Positions 43,550 through 54,447 are shown, counted from the first letter of the stretch. The stretch is DNA of 64,000 nt from Limnephilus marmoratus (GCA_917880885.1 OU862919.1:15704001-15768000), one strand, 5' to 3'. A program made the numbers and translations. Notes: generated by a model not told the origin, from the sequence alone.

Positions 43550-44941
43550 ATGGATAAAGTTGCAACCAAAATTGGTTCGTTAAAATTAAAGCGCCAGAGG
43601 CTGTTCGGCCGTATACAGGCGGCTTATGATCTTGTAAAAGATTTGGATAAAAAGGCTAAGCTATGTCAATTCAGAGCCCGAATGGATAAATTAGAGTCCA
43701 CATATGACGAATTTCAAATTATTCAATGTGAGCTGTCAGATCTGGTTTCACTTCCCGAGTTTGAGTCGAAAAATGATATATTGGAGTTTTCGCGTGTATT
43801 TGAGGAATTGTTCTTCCATGTTACATCGGCACGTGATGCCTTAGAAGCGAGTCAGAATAATCGTCATGACGTGTCAGGCGAAGAAGTACAACGCCCTGGG
43901 CCGCCCATTTGCAGTTTTCTAGCTCCGGAAATAAAAATTCCTTCGTTTAGTGGACATATTAAAGATTGGCCCCCCTTTTTCAATATATTCAGAAGCATTG
44001 TGCATGAGAACAGTTCTCTGAGTAAAATTGAAAAATTTCATTACCTACTTAGCTGTTTAAAAGACACGGCCTTATCTCTGGTGAGAACTATTCCTCTGAT
44101 ACAAGAGAATTATGATTTGGCCTGGGAAACGTTATTAAATCATTATTCCGAGTCCAGGGCATTATTTATATATTACGTTAACTCTATTTTAAATTGTAAC
44201 TTCTCTAATAATGTAGAAATTTTGAATGTTTTACGGGAAAACCTTTCTGGACTCCACGAATTACATAGAGAAAACTTATTTGGAGAATTTTTATGTCATT
44301 TAGTTTTACAAAAAATGGATTCAAATACACGGCGGGAATTTAAAACTAGAGTGGAGAAGGATGAAATTCCTGATGTAGAAATGTTAATCAAGTTTTTAGC
44401 AACTCAAAACCGTATAAATATGCTTTCAGATATTAAAGATAAAAAGATTCATAAGAGGGTATTATTTTCAAACGCGAGCTTAAACGAGCATAATGTTCAT
44501 AAAATTACTTGTATGATGTGTAATCACACACATCACTTGACAAAGTGTCAAGACTTTCTATCACTAAATGTAGACAGTAGGAGGGACTTCGTAAAAAAGG
44601 AGAGGTTATGTTTCAACTGTTTAAATCCGCACCTTATTAAAAATTGCCGTTCAAAGTTTCGATGCAAAAAGTGCAACCGAACCCACAATACTCTGCTACA
44701 TACTGATGAAAGATCTCCTTCGCCAAACAACCGCAGTACTGCAACGGACGCGGACGATTCTGTACAGTGTAATATTGCTTACGGGCGATCAAAACGTTCG
44801 ATATTACCTACCGCGCTAGCAGAATTCCTGGACTGTTCGGGACGTAAACACCGAGCGCGGATTTTAATTGATACGGGTAGTGAAGTATCATTTATGTCTG
44901 AAAACCCATATAACATTTTAGGACTCCATTCACAAAAATGA
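43550..44941 (+). CDS. BEL/Pao gag and start of protease
   Basis: 463 residues. The N-terminal half is helical (roughly 1-110). The DUF1759-type capsid region follows, with KIPSFSGHIKDWPPFFNIFR at about 132 and KFHYLLSCLKDTAL. Zinc-binding motifs come next: CMMCNHTHHLTKC at about 325 and CFNCLNPHLIKNC, then CKKCNRTHNTLLH. The frame runs on into the aspartic protease with the catalytic ILIDTGSEVSFM (about 442-453). It is cut by TGA at 44939-44941, after which the same frame continues. Role: particle formation and RNA packaging, then processing of the polyprotein. Confidence 0.9.
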   Translation: MDKVATKIGSLKLKRQRLFGRIQAAYDLVKDLDKKAKLCQFRARMDKLESTYDEFQIIQCELSDLVSLPEFESKNDILEFSRVFEELFFHVTSARDALEASQNNRHDVSGEEVQRPGPPICSFLAPEIKIPSFSGHIKDWPPFFNIFRSIVHENSSLSKIEKFHYLLSCLKDTALSLVRTIPLIQENYDLAWETLLNHYSESRALFIYYVNSILNCNFSNNVEILNVLRENLSGLHELHRENLFGEFLCHLVLQKMDSNTRREFKTRVEKDEIPDVEMLIKFLATQNRINMLSDIKDKKIHKRVLFSNASLNEHNVHKITCMMCNHTHHLTKCQDFLSLNVDSRRDFVKKERLCFNCLNPHLIKNCRSKFRCKKCNRTHNTLLHTDERSPSPNNRSTATDADDSVQCNIAYGRSKRSILPTALAEFLDCSGRKHRARILIDTGSEVSFMSENPYNILGLHSQK

Positions 44942-45820
44942 TCCGGGAAAGTTCGGGGTGTAAACAATGCTATTTTCAACAATGTACAGGGTTTAGTTAC
45001 CTGTAAAATATTCTCTATTCAAAATCACTGCTTTGTGAAAGGGCAAGCTATAATAATATCAAATATTACTTCTAAAATTACGCCCGTAGATTTACAAGAA
45101 TCATTTGAAGATTTCAAACATTTAAATTTGGCTGACCCAGATTTCCAAAAGCAAGGAGACATTGATTTTCTAGTGGGATCAGATTTGATCGCGAACATAT
45201 GGAGACATGGATATGTATCAAGCCTTAAATGTAATTTGCTAGCAGTGAATACGATATTCGGATATGTTATCATGGGTTAATGTTTACAAGGTTATTATTC
45301 AGCACAACCCGTTGTGACGTCAGCGTTGACTGCAGTTGAAAATAGTGACTTAAACCACGCGGTAAGTCGTTTCTGGGAAATTGAAGAGGTTTCTAATGAA
45401 ATTATTCAGAATAAGGACGATAATGAATGCGAAACCATATTCCAATCAACAGTCAACCGGGAAGCGTGCGGCAGGTATATCGTGGCACTACCTTTCAAGA
45501 ACAGAGATCATGTGGATATCGGATGCACATATGATATCGCCCTTAAGAGATTTTATAATCTTGAAAAACGCTTGTCATTAAATCCAACATTGGCGGAACG
45601 TTACTGTAAATATATGGATGATTTCTTACAGCAAGGCTTCATGACAAGAGTTTCCCCATCGACTGAGATACCGAATACTTATTACATTCCACATCATGCA
45701 GTTGTTCAAAAAATAGGAAATGATATTAAAATTCGGGTGGTCTTTGACGCCTCATGTAAATCTGATAAACAAATTTCGCTAAACGATTGTTTATATTCGG
45801 GTCCAAAATTGAATAAATGA
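44942..45820 (+). pseudogene. BEL/Pao protease remainder and RT fingers
   Basis: Same frame as gag. After the TGA it encodes the second half of the protease domain (FLVGSDLIANIW is typical of BEL proteases), broken by TAA at 45278-45280. It then encodes the spacer to the reverse transcriptase (SRFWEIEEV at about 45371, then CGRYIVALPF) and the first RT blocks (YYIPHHAVVQ, IRVVFDASCKSD). It ends at a frameshift near 45817, where AATAAATG/AATGAAT is locally duplicated. Confidence 0.85.
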
Positions 45821-46629
45821 ATGAATTTTATAATCTTGAAAATGAAATAAGTCACATACTTTTAAAGTTCCGTGTATACCCGATAGTACTCACTACGGAT
45901 ATACAAAAAATGTTTCTACAAATTCGGTTGAGAGAAGTAAAATCCCACGTCTCAACAGTTCACAGGCCGCTTGATTACTATGAGGGCCTACAATTTTTCC
46001 GATTTTCTTCTTGGAACCGCCTTCGGAATGTGGTCGCTTTGTCGCTTAGGTTTATTTATAATACGCAGCAACGGACCAAGGATGCTCGTAGATCTGGAAT
46101 TCTGACCGGCGCAGAAATAAATCGCGCGGTCACCCTAATAGTAAAATGCGATCAGCAGTTTCATTTTCCCGAGGAATTCAGAATGCTGCAAAATGATGCG
46201 GTCAACTCAGTGGCATTTCAAAAATTAAATGTTTTTATTGACCACGAGAATTTACTTCGCGTTGGCGGACGGCTTCGCAATTCACAGTTAAATTACAATT
46301 CCAAGTTTCCAATAATACTTGCTAAAAATAGTAAAATAGCCGAGCTTCTTATATTATACTATCATAAAGTCTATTTACATGCCGGATCGCGAAACTTACA
46401 GTTCCTAATTCAACAAAATTACTGGATTTTATCTGCCCGTAATAAGATAAAGAAACTAGTTTCAAAATGCGTGAGATGCGCAAGGCTGCGATCATCTCCG
46501 TCAGCTCCACTCATGGCCAGTTTGCCAGAAGCGCGTGTCACACCGAACCGCGTATTCAATCGGGTGGGGGTGGATTTGGCCGGCCCATACGTCCTAAAGG
46601 AAGGAAAACGCAGAGGTGCTAAGACATAA
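45817..46629 (+). pseudogene. BEL/Pao RT stub joined to integrase N-terminus
   Basis: It begins with the last visible RT piece, VLTTDIQKMFLQI (with the first catalytic Asp). At about residue 40 it jumps to the linker before integrase (FSSWNRLRNVVALSLRF). The RT palm with the YxDD pair and the whole RNase H are missing, a deletion of several hundred codons. The integrase zinc-binding HHCC region is complete: YYHKVYLHAG and KLVSKCVRCARL. VGVDLAGPY with the first catalytic Asp follows. The frame stops at TAA 46627-46629 and continues in the same frame afterwards. Confidence 0.88.
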
Positions 46630-46656
46630 AAGGCTTACTTTGCGATTTTTGTTTGC

Positions 46657-47469
46657 ATGGCAACGAAGGCGATTCATCTCGAGGTTCTCTCAGATCTCTC
46701 GTCTGACGCTTTCATCGCTACCCTCGATAGGTTTGTTTCACGACGGGGTATTTGTCAGGCCATTTATTCGGATTGCGGTACGAACTTTGTTGGGGCGAAA
46801 CGCCATTTGATTGGAACACACAATTTTTTAAATAGTTGTCGTAATGATGAACAAGTCATGCGTACATGTTCAGAAAAGGGAATAGTGTGGAACTTTAACC
46901 CTCCCTCCAGTCCTCACTTCGGAGGACTATGGGAAGGGAACATTCGAGTCGTTAAAAATCATTTAAAACGAGTAATAGGGGACACTTCATTGACGTTTGA
47001 GGAATTTACAACTATATTACATAAAATAGAAGCCATACTAAATTCTCTTCCCCTCTGTCCTCTAACCTCAGACCCTGAGGACATTCAGGCCCTTACTCCA
47101 GGTCACTTTTTAATTGGAGAACCGTTAATTTCGATTCCAGAATATAACTATTCAGAGGTTAAAATAAATCGTCTCAATCGGTGGGAACATTTAAAGAAAA
47201 TGACACAACATTTTTGGCAGCGCTGGAATACAGAATATTTACAAGCGTTACAAAATCGAGTCAAATGGTATAAGGCTACCCGTAACCTTCAAGTGAATGA
47301 CCTAGTGGTCATCACAGATACTAGGAGTCCTCCGTTGAAATGGCCGCTCGGCAGGATAAGGGAGGTGAAACCGGGCTCTGACGGGGTCGTAAGATTAGCC
47401 TCAGTACAAACCAGCGATGGTGTATATCTACGGCCTGTCGCAAAGCTTTGCCTCTTACCTGTAGAATAA
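46657..47469 (+). pseudogene. BEL/Pao integrase core and C-terminal domain
   Basis: Continues the integrase after the in-frame stop, with MATKAIHLEVLSDLSS, YSDCGTNFVGA (second Asp) and PHFGGLWEGNIRVVK (Glu), completing the D,D,E set. The C-terminal DUF5641-like part is present (VNDLVVITDTRSPPLKWPLG, then VYLRPVAKLCLLPVE) to a natural stop. The 270-residue open part is intact; only the upstream stop separates it from the zinc-binding region. Confidence 0.88.
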
Positions 47470-47787
47470 GATAGTAACGTTTTTTCCTTTTTTATATGAA
47501 TATTGGAATAGGTTCATATATTTTTTGTTTTTTTTTTTGTTTTTTATGCCTTCAATGGTTTCGCATTGATTGCGATTCAGCTATCTCTTGTTTTAGTTAT
47601 GTTTTTCGAGTTATTATTATTTCTTTACATTCTGCACGTATAGTCTTTAGTTTCACGTGCACCTAGTTTGTAAGGAATAGATTAAATGTTAGGAGTAGGT
47701 TTCTTTTCATATTCTTAAATGTTAGGAGTAGGTTTCTTGGCCAGTTTCGATGGGTGTTGGAAAATGGTATTTTTGGCGGGCGGTATA
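47470..47787. other. BEL/Pao 3' untranslated region
   Basis: AT-rich with a local duplication of TTAAATGTTAGGAGTAGGTT (about 47683 and 47717). The purine run before the 3' LTR is weak. Confidence 0.6.
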
Positions 47788-47978
47788 TGTTCGGGCAAAT
47801 CTATACCTACTCCCATGTATTCCTCCCGTCTTACCTACCTATCCTGATATATCCATCTTACTATTGTCACCGGTTCAAGATTGATTCCTAACCGTGAAAT
47901 TAGTGCAATTTCAACACCGCGCGGTACTGGCAGCCCAAATACTTTGGTCTCGTCGCTTTATAGTCAAAACCCGGATCC
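47788..47978 (+). repeat. BEL/Pao 3' LTR
   Basis: One mismatch to the 5' LTR over 191 bp. The flank that follows (AAATTTCATAATGCCAGAAC) belongs to another dispersed repeat. Confidence 0.85.
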
Positions 47979-48127
47979 AAATTTCATAATGCCAGAACTC
48001 AACGGTAGTTTTATACAAAAAACGAACAAAAAAAGAATTGTCCAATTTGGTTCAGTCGTTCGGGTTTATACATTTCGCATACATAGGTACGTATATTTCG
48101 GTGATTCATTATTACAGATAGTTATTA
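47979..48127. repeat. Dispersed repeat fragment
   Basis: Starts AAATTTCATAATGCCAGAAC. Related text (TTTCATRATGCCRGAGCTCA) occurs at about 31716, 31829 and 34917, so it is a piece of a dispersed family that also sits in the 31-34 kb units. Confidence 0.55.
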
Positions 48128-48302
48128 AGGGAACGTACCCATACTACGTGACCAATTTTTTTGCAAATTTTAACCCCCCCCCCCCCCCCCCCCCCTGGTG
48201 ACCAAAATCCTAAGCAAACCGCCGCTCATTTGTACCAAGCGTGACATTTTGAAGACCCCCCCCCCCCTCCCGAAGAGGTCACGTAGTATGGGTACGTTCC
48301 CT
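48128..48302. mobile_element. Small inverted-repeat element with poly-C blocks
   Basis: The ends AGGGAACGTACCCATACTAC, then GTGACC, are exact inverse copies on both sides (26 bp). Inside are runs of 22 C (48174-48195) and about 13 C (48256-48268). No open frame or clear target duplication is seen. It looks like a MITE whose arms include homopolymer runs. Confidence 0.75.
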
Positions 48303-48344
48303 AAGTACGAATTATTATTTTTCTTTTTATCTCTCTCTCTGGTT

Positions 48345-48560
48345 TCAATCGTGGGATTGGTTTGCAGCAATTTCATCTATTCGTTTCTTCCACTCTTCCC
48401 TGTCTTGTGCGGCTCTTTTGAAGTCTGCATATGATGAGCAGCGCACGTCCACCAGCAGGTCCTCCAGGTACTTTCGGCATGGGCGTCCCCTAGCGTTTGT
48501 CCCCTCGGTCATACCCTCCATTATGGCATGCAAGAGGCCTTCTTGTCTTATTACATTTTA
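48345..48560 (-). pseudogene. LINE C-terminal tail relic
   Basis: On the minus strand: RGRPCRKYLEDLLVDV and FKRAAQDREEWKKRIDEIAA, the extreme C-terminus of an RTE-like or related LINE polyprotein. A stop and a short 3' region with a GAGAGAGAGA run follow. The rest of the element is absent. Confidence 0.65.
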
Positions 48561-48940
48561 TCTTTTTTATATTCTACCAAAAAATCCAGTACGGCAGTTT
48601 TATAATAATTGTTCTGTGATGTCAAAATTTGAGAATGACATTTTGCAAAACAAAAATTCTTAAATAAAAATTCTATTTTAGAAAATATTTAAATTAGCGA
48701 AGTACCTACTTCCCTACTTGGTTTATATTATTGTAAAGTTTCATTGAAATCCATTCAGTAAAGTAGGAATTAGTATTTTATACGTATTTGAATTTTAACA
48801 TCCCTTTTGATGTCCATAGTAACCTAATTAAAAAAAAAAACAACGTTTCCAAGGCGACAATTGGCGTTTGCAATAAATCAATTTTGTTAACGACAGAAAA
48901 CGTATGAAAAATAATTTCATAACGCCAGAGATTATTCATA
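48561..48940. other. No recognisable feature
   Basis: AT-rich, unassigned. Confidence 0.45.
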
Positions 48941-49110
48941 ACGCTAGATTTTACCAATATATATAGCCTATAGACTATTCTGATGTATGAGCTATATTAT
49001 TTGTAAAGTTTCATTAAAATCCATTCAGTAGTTTTCGCGTGAAAGAGTAACAAACATACATCCATACAAACTTTCACCTTTATAATATTATTAAGTAGGA
49101 TAGTAGGATC
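48941..49110 (+). repeat. Retroposon 3' end of a common insect type
   Basis: Contains GTAAAGTTTCATTAAAATCC, ATTCAGTAGTTTTCGCGTGA, AAGAGTAACAAACATACATC and a tail TATAATATTATTAAGTAGGA with a partial AGTAGGAT repeat. I know this text as a widespread insect repeat 3' end, probably RTE/SINE-related; the assignment is from memory of the style. Confidence 0.5.
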
Positions 49111-49274
49111 CTGTGGAAGCTTGGTCGAAGTGACACCGGTAGTTATATAAAATAATAAATTCGTGGTTAAATACAAAGTGTTTGTTTTATTTTATTTTTT
49201 ATAATATAATGTCTAACCACAAAGTAATTGCTTCTTATGAGAAAAAATATCTTATCTTATCTTATTTTTTATTG

Positions 49275-49310
49275 TAAAAGCCCACTATGGCGTATATAAA
49301 TAAATAAATA
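49275..49310 (+). repeat. LINE 3' tail relic
   Basis: AAAAGCCCACTATGGCGTAT followed by AAATA repeats resembles the LINE-A 3' end. Confidence 0.5.
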
Positions 49311-49904
49311 TCCTGGAATAAAAACATTATTATTATTAAACAGAAGTCATGCTTGCTGAAAGGGTTATTACTATAAAATCTAGTGTTATTTGCTTTAAAA
49401 AAAAAATAAAGAAAACGGTCCATTACCATTCTTACATTTATTACTTCGAACCATATGATTATAATATATTATGATCATACGGAATAATATTGTTTTCAGT
49501 AGAGAATAACTGAAATCTGTTTATTTCTCATTGCGTACCAAAGTAATATTATATCGTATAATGTTTCTTATCAACATTACTTATGATAAAAGCTTATAAG
49601 AACTTGCCACATTGTGCAATGGGTTCCAAATAAGGCCCTTAATAGAGAAATATCGCGGTGGAGAACCATTTATATTTCGTTTGGTATTTATCATCGTTAG
49701 TACCGGCTTGGGATCTGTTCTTGCGGACCCGTTTTCACAAAGAGATCTTCCCTAAACGGTTTTTTGTCATTCTTATTCTTTGTATAGGTGTTTACGAAAT
49801 AGCTAAATCTGATTTAAAAAAAACCGTATATTTACCTACATCGTGAATAATAGAAAATTAAAAATTTTCACAAAATTAAATAAAAATCAATCAAGATGGT
49901 ATGG
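49311..49904. other. No recognisable feature
   Basis: Nothing supported was found. Confidence 0.5.
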
Positions 49905-49983
49905 GTACAGCTTATTGGATAACTTATACTCCTGCTACATGTCACATCAAGTGATTCGCCACGTTTGGTGATTTAGCAGGGGT
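49905..49983 (+). repeat. Rep-A head fragment
   Basis: GGTATGGGTACAGCTTATTG, then GATTCGCCACGTTTGGTGAT and TTAGCAGGGG. It stops exactly where the 8-mer microsatellite begins. Confidence 0.7.
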
Positions 49984-51080
49984 TTATTTCTCTATTTCTC
50001 TATTTGTTTATTTGTTTATTTGTTTCTATTTGTCTATTTGTCTATTTGTTAATTAGTTTATTTGTTTATTTGTTTGTTTGCTTATTTGTTCACTTGTTTA
50101 TTAGTATATTTATTTATTTGTTTATTTGTTTATTTTTTTATTTGTTTATTATTTTATTATTTTATTTGTTTATTTGTTTATTTGTTTATTTGTTTATTTG
50201 TTTATTTGTTTATTTGTTTATTTGTTTATTTGTTTATTTGTTTATTTGTTTATTTGTTTATTTGTTTATTTGTTTATTTGTTTATTTGTTTATTTTTTTA
50301 TTTGTTTATTTGTTTATTTGTTTATTTGTTTATTTGTTTATTTGTTTATTTGTTTATTTGTTTATTTGTTTATTTGTTTATTTGTTTATTTGTTTATTTG
50401 TTTATTTGTTTATTTGTTTATTTGTTTATTTGTTTATTTGTTTATTTGTTTATTTGTTTATTTGTTTATTTGTTTATTTGTTTATTTGTTTATTTGTTTA
50501 TTTGTTTATTTGTTTATTTGTTTATTTGTTTATTTGTTTATTTGTTTATTTGTTTATTTGTTTATTTGTTTATTTGTTTATTTGTTTATTTGTTTATTTG
50601 TTTATTTGTTTATTTGTTTATTTGTTTATTTGTTTATTTGTTTATTTGTTTATTTGTTTATTTGTTTATTTGTTTATTTGTTTATTTGTTTATTTGTTTA
50701 TTTGTTTATTTGTTTATTTGTTTATTTGTTTATTTGTTTATATGTTTATTTGTTGTTTAGTTTATTTGTTCATTTGTTTAGTTGTTTATTTGTTTATTTC
50801 TTTATTTGTTTATTTGTTTATTTGTTTATTTGTTTATTTGTTTATTTGTTTATTTGTTTATTTGTTTATTTGTTTATGTGTTTATTTGTTTATTTGTTTA
50901 TTTGTTTATTTGTTTATTTGTTTATTTGTTTATTTGTTTATTTATTTATTTGTTTATTTTTTATTTGTTTATTTGTTTATTTATTTATTAATTAATTTGT
51001 TTATTTGATTATTTGTTTATTTGTTTATTTGTTTATTTGTTTATTTGTTTATTTGTTTATTTGTTTATTTGTTTAATTGT
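49984..51080 (+). repeat. 1.1-kb microsatellite of TTTATTTG
   Basis: About 135 units of TTTATTTG, with degenerate ends and a long nearly perfect centre (about 50160-50740). All long open frames here (LFICLFVY-type) are by-products of the period. It starts against the broken edge of a Rep-A copy. Confidence 0.97.
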
Positions 51081-51419
51081 ATACTAAGACATACACAGAA
51101 CATAATTTTACAAGTTATACGAAATATTAAATCAAATTATTAAATGAGTAAGTTCGTGAAATATCATTAGGTAATTTTGCCTGGGATTTGAACGGTTCTT
51201 AAAACTTAACTAATGAATGAATGAAAAGAGTAATATAAAGGAAGGTTGACTATGACGATAAACAGACATATTTTTAGAACAAGAATTTTGCGCTCATAAA
51301 TAGTAATTAAAGTTTAATGAAAAGATAAGGTAAGTAAGAAATGTTAAAATAAATTATAAATTATATCACCCAAGAAATTTAGTAAATTAGTTTTGTATGT
51401 TTGCAAGGAATCGTTAAAA
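51081..51419. other. No recognisable feature
   Basis: AT-rich flank of the microsatellite. Confidence 0.5.
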
Positions 51420-53160
51420 ATGTCTAAGATTTTTCATAGTATGTATAAGATATGATTGCCCGAGAGTTGGTGAGTGCTGCATTAGTGTTATTGGATTTTA
51501 TACCAAAAAGCGAAGTGTGCCTGGTACGCCTCATTGGAACATTTAAACCAATTTCAGATAGCAATTCAGGACTATCTATTATATCACTAAGCAGGTTTAG
51601 GTAGAAACAACAGATCTGACAATATGCGCCTTTATTGTAAATTTAATATATTATTTGTAGTTTTGTTGTATTTCTTGAGTAAATGTTTCGAAAATTTATT
51701 CTGTTTACTTTCTATCGAGGATTCCATATTGTTGAAGCATACTCAAGTGGACTTCTGACCAAAACAATATTTCTAGAGTTTTAGCATTTTTGAAAACTTG
51801 ACATATTTTTAATAGAAAACCTAGCATCTTGTTGGATTTTGACATAATTTGTTCGATATGCTTATCAAAAATTACTCTGCTGTCTAAGTAAACATCTAGA
51901 TCTTTACACGTAGACGTAGTTTGTTAAGGTTTATTATTCAAGTTGTGAGGAGAGATGATTTTCTTTTTATTTCTAGTAAATGTAATTGAGTGACACTTAA
52001 AAATGTTTAAGGAAAATAAGTTTGATTCAAAGTATGCGCACAATTGATCAAGATCGCTTTGTAATTCCATATAATCGGATATATACTGTACAGGCTTAAA
52101 AATTTTCATGTCATCCGCATTTAACACTAAATAACTATTTTGTAAGCATACATATATGTCCGAGATACGACCCTTGGGGCACACCTGAGACGATTTCCAT
52201 TAAGTAAGATGCGAAACCATTGACAACCGTGATTTGATGCCGATTACTGACATAACAGGCGATCCATCTATAGATATCACCGTGAATTCCTCAACCTATA
52301 ACCTAACAACCTAATATAATGAGTAACACGGTCGATTAATACTTCGTCGATTAAACCTAATAACTTCTGTAAAAGAATATAATGATTAACTAACTAACTA
52401 ACCATCACGCCGTTTCCCCGAAGGGGTAGGCAGAGAGGACGGACCGCCAAACAACTCGATCTTGTCACACACTCCTTACCTCGTTCACATTCATACATCG
52501 TCTCATACATGCTCTTCTATTATTCCGACTCTTCACTTGGCCCGTCTCAAGTATCTGATTCCCTTGATCGTGCCATGTCTTCCTCGGGCGTCCCCGACTT
52601 CTTCGTCCATTCACATTTGCGTCATATATTCTCCTAACACTCCTTTCCTCGTTCATTCGCTCTACATGCCCAAACCATCTGAGCATCCCTTTCTTAATCT
52701 TACTCATTACGCTTACATCAGCCTTGCATTCTTCGCTGATTTCCACATTTCTCACACGATCATACATTGTTTTACCACACATACGCCTCAGGGATCTCAT
52801 TTCTAAAGCATTCAGTCTGATGATAATGATTAACACAATTAATTAATACTTTGGAGAAATCAGTGTAAATGGCATCTACCTGGCATCGCACGTCCGTTTG
52901 GGCGTGAAGAAAATTTGTAAAAGACGCAAGATTTGAGGTCCTGGAGCGATTTTTCAAGAAGCCATGTTGTTTACATGAGAGTGTAGGTGAGATGGTAGAA
53001 TATAATTGATCGTAAACAATTTTTTTTCCAAAATACAGATCTATAATCCTCAGAAAATAAGTTCCCTACACCTTTATTGTCATTAGCAGTGTTTTCACTG
53101 TAACTCATATTATGATCGGGATGGTAGGAGATTTTCTTTGAGAGTGAACTTAGGACCACA
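51420..53160 (-). pseudogene. LINE reverse transcriptase relic, split by another LINE tail
   Basis: From right to left on the minus strand: QHGFLKNRSRTSNLASF, VDAIYTDFSKV (first RT Asp) at about 52860, then the 52391-52822 insertion. Next come a GVPQGS-like stretch near 52180, LNADDMKIF (Asp pair, A for F before it), LQSDLDQLCAYFESNLFSLN, then worn thumb and tail blocks (KHIEQIMSKSNKMLGF, DIIDSPELLSEIGLNVP) down to about 51450. It is closest in style to LINE-A. Many stops and frameshifts show it is old. Confidence 0.8.
52391..52822 (-). mobile_element. RTE-type LINE tail inserted in the LINE relic
   Basis: Flanked by an exact 12-bp repeat ATAATGATTAAC (52379-52390 and 52823-52834). On the minus strand it encodes the C-terminus of a LINE polyprotein (EMRSLRRMCGKTMYDRVRN, MLRWFGHVERMNEE, RGRPRKTWHDQGNQILE, then NRRACMRR). 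It ends in a GTTA repeat tail next to the left duplication. This is a strongly 5'-truncated insertion of 432 bp. Confidence 0.85.
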
Positions 53161-53232
53161 GATTTTTAACATTGTGCTGTATACAGCACAATGTTAAAAA
53201 TCTACGATAGAATCCGGTATATTCTATCGTAG
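53160..53232. repeat. Two overlapping palindromes
   Basis: A perfect 44-bp palindrome without spacer (53160-53203, centre GTATAC, with arm core TTTTTAACATTGTGCTGTA) runs into a second hairpin with 12-bp arms CTACGATAGAAT (53202-53213 and 53221-53232). It is next to a Rep-A copy. It could be the terminal region of an unknown element. Confidence 0.85.
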
Positions 53233-53249
53233 AAATACAGGTTTTGTAG

Positions 53250-53598
53250 GCCGTTGGGTGCCCGGGTTCATGGGGTTCGTCTAGGTCTTGGCGGCGAATG
53301 CGTTTGGCCACCTATCGCGTGGCGGGCCGGATTCGGGGGAGACTTGTTGAGCGAGTCCTAACGTTGACCTCTCCAGCCGGATTATTTCGACCCATCGGCT
53401 TGCACCGCAGTGGGAGGGGTATATTCATACGTCCGTCACTCACATTGACCCCTAGATTCCTACCCACCTATCATATCTTTTTCCGTCCCAGAACTTCATT
53501 TGCCTAAAAACACTCCCCACCCAGCATCCCCAAAGATAACAGAGGCCGTGAGGGAATTTTTCCTCAGGGCATCCTATGTGGACCTAATGAAAAAAAAT
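53250..53598 (+). repeat. Rep-A copy, long form, plus strand
   Basis: Lacks the first part of the head. It has the long-form middle block and ends ACCTAATG followed by eight A. Confidence 0.8.
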
Positions 53599-54204
53599 AT
53601 ATATCCACATACCTATCTATATAAAAGTGAAATAACTAGGTTGGTATATAATGTAAAAAAATCAGAGTGTGTAATTCACACGCGGTAGAAGTGAAACTAG
53701 AAAGTCGCTGGATGTCGCTTTCCTTTTTTTTATTTTTTTTTTAAGTGGTTTGAAGATTGGATATTGATTTCACAAAATAAAAATGTTTTTTTGATTTCGT
53801 AGGATTCGAACCCCCATTTGCTTGATGTCTATCTCTCTGGCCGCTGAGACTTGTCATGCACCTTGCCAACTAACGAATTTACAGCATTATATTGGAACCG
53901 AGTATTTGTATCGAACTGAGTTGTGGCGCATTTCCGTTTCACCCGAATTTCAAGTCACTAACAGCGCTAAAGACGTTTCACTACAAAAAAGCATCCTTAT
54001 CTTATTTCAACGTGTCTGAGAATCCCCCTACTCTTACAAAAAAGAAAAGATTTTTCTGATGCACCACCACACTTTTTGCCAAGGTATTATTTATATTAAC
54101 GTATCAACAGTCGGCATTGTTTTAAATTGTGTTTAAATTTTTTATTTTCGAATATTGATAATATTTTTTTAGGTGTGGTAGGTACTTAAGGTGATAAAAT
54201 AATC
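53599..54204. other. tRNA-like B box and unassigned DNA
   Basis: At 53808-53821 the minus strand reads GGGGGTTCGAATCC, a B box in a possible T arm, with no convincing A box. It may be a worn SINE head. The rest is unassigned. Confidence 0.4.
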
Positions 54205-54447
54205 ACCGTTAGGTAGGAATCTGGGGGTCAGTGTGTCCAGGAGTGACGGACGTATGAATCCATCCCTCACACAGCGGTGCAAGGCAATGTTCCGAGAGAG
54301 TACTGCTGGAGAAGTCAAAAGGACTCCCTCAACCATTTTCTCCCAATCTGGCCTGCCATGCAGCTGGTGGGCAGACGCATCCGCCGCCTAAACCCGGACA
54401 AACCTCACCACATGAACCCGAGCATCCCTGCTAAGTCACCAAACGTA
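54205..54447 (-). repeat. Rep-A copy, long form, partial
   Basis: Starts in GGTAGGAATCTGGGGGTCAG and ends CTAAGTCACCAAACGTA, so it lacks both the polyA end and the head. Confidence 0.8.

Larger units (their letters stand above)
42912..47978 (+). mobile_element. BEL/Pao LTR retrotransposon, defective
   Basis: Two direct repeats of 191 bp (42912-43102 and 47788-47978), both starting TGTTCGGGCAAATC and ending CCCGGATCC, frame a gag-protease-RT-integrase coding region in BEL/Pao order. The LTRs differ at one position, so integration was recent. Yet the coding region has two in-frame stops, a frameshift, a further stop in integrase and a large deletion of reverse transcriptase and RNase H. The LTR ends may extend past what I mark, because no TG...CA pair is evident at the right edge. 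Confidence 0.9.

Noticed and set aside
50004..51008. Overlapping frames of LFICLFVY-type repeats resembling a membrane protein
   Set aside because: All three forward frames show the same pattern because the 8-bp unit has no stop in any of them; it is a microsatellite artefact.
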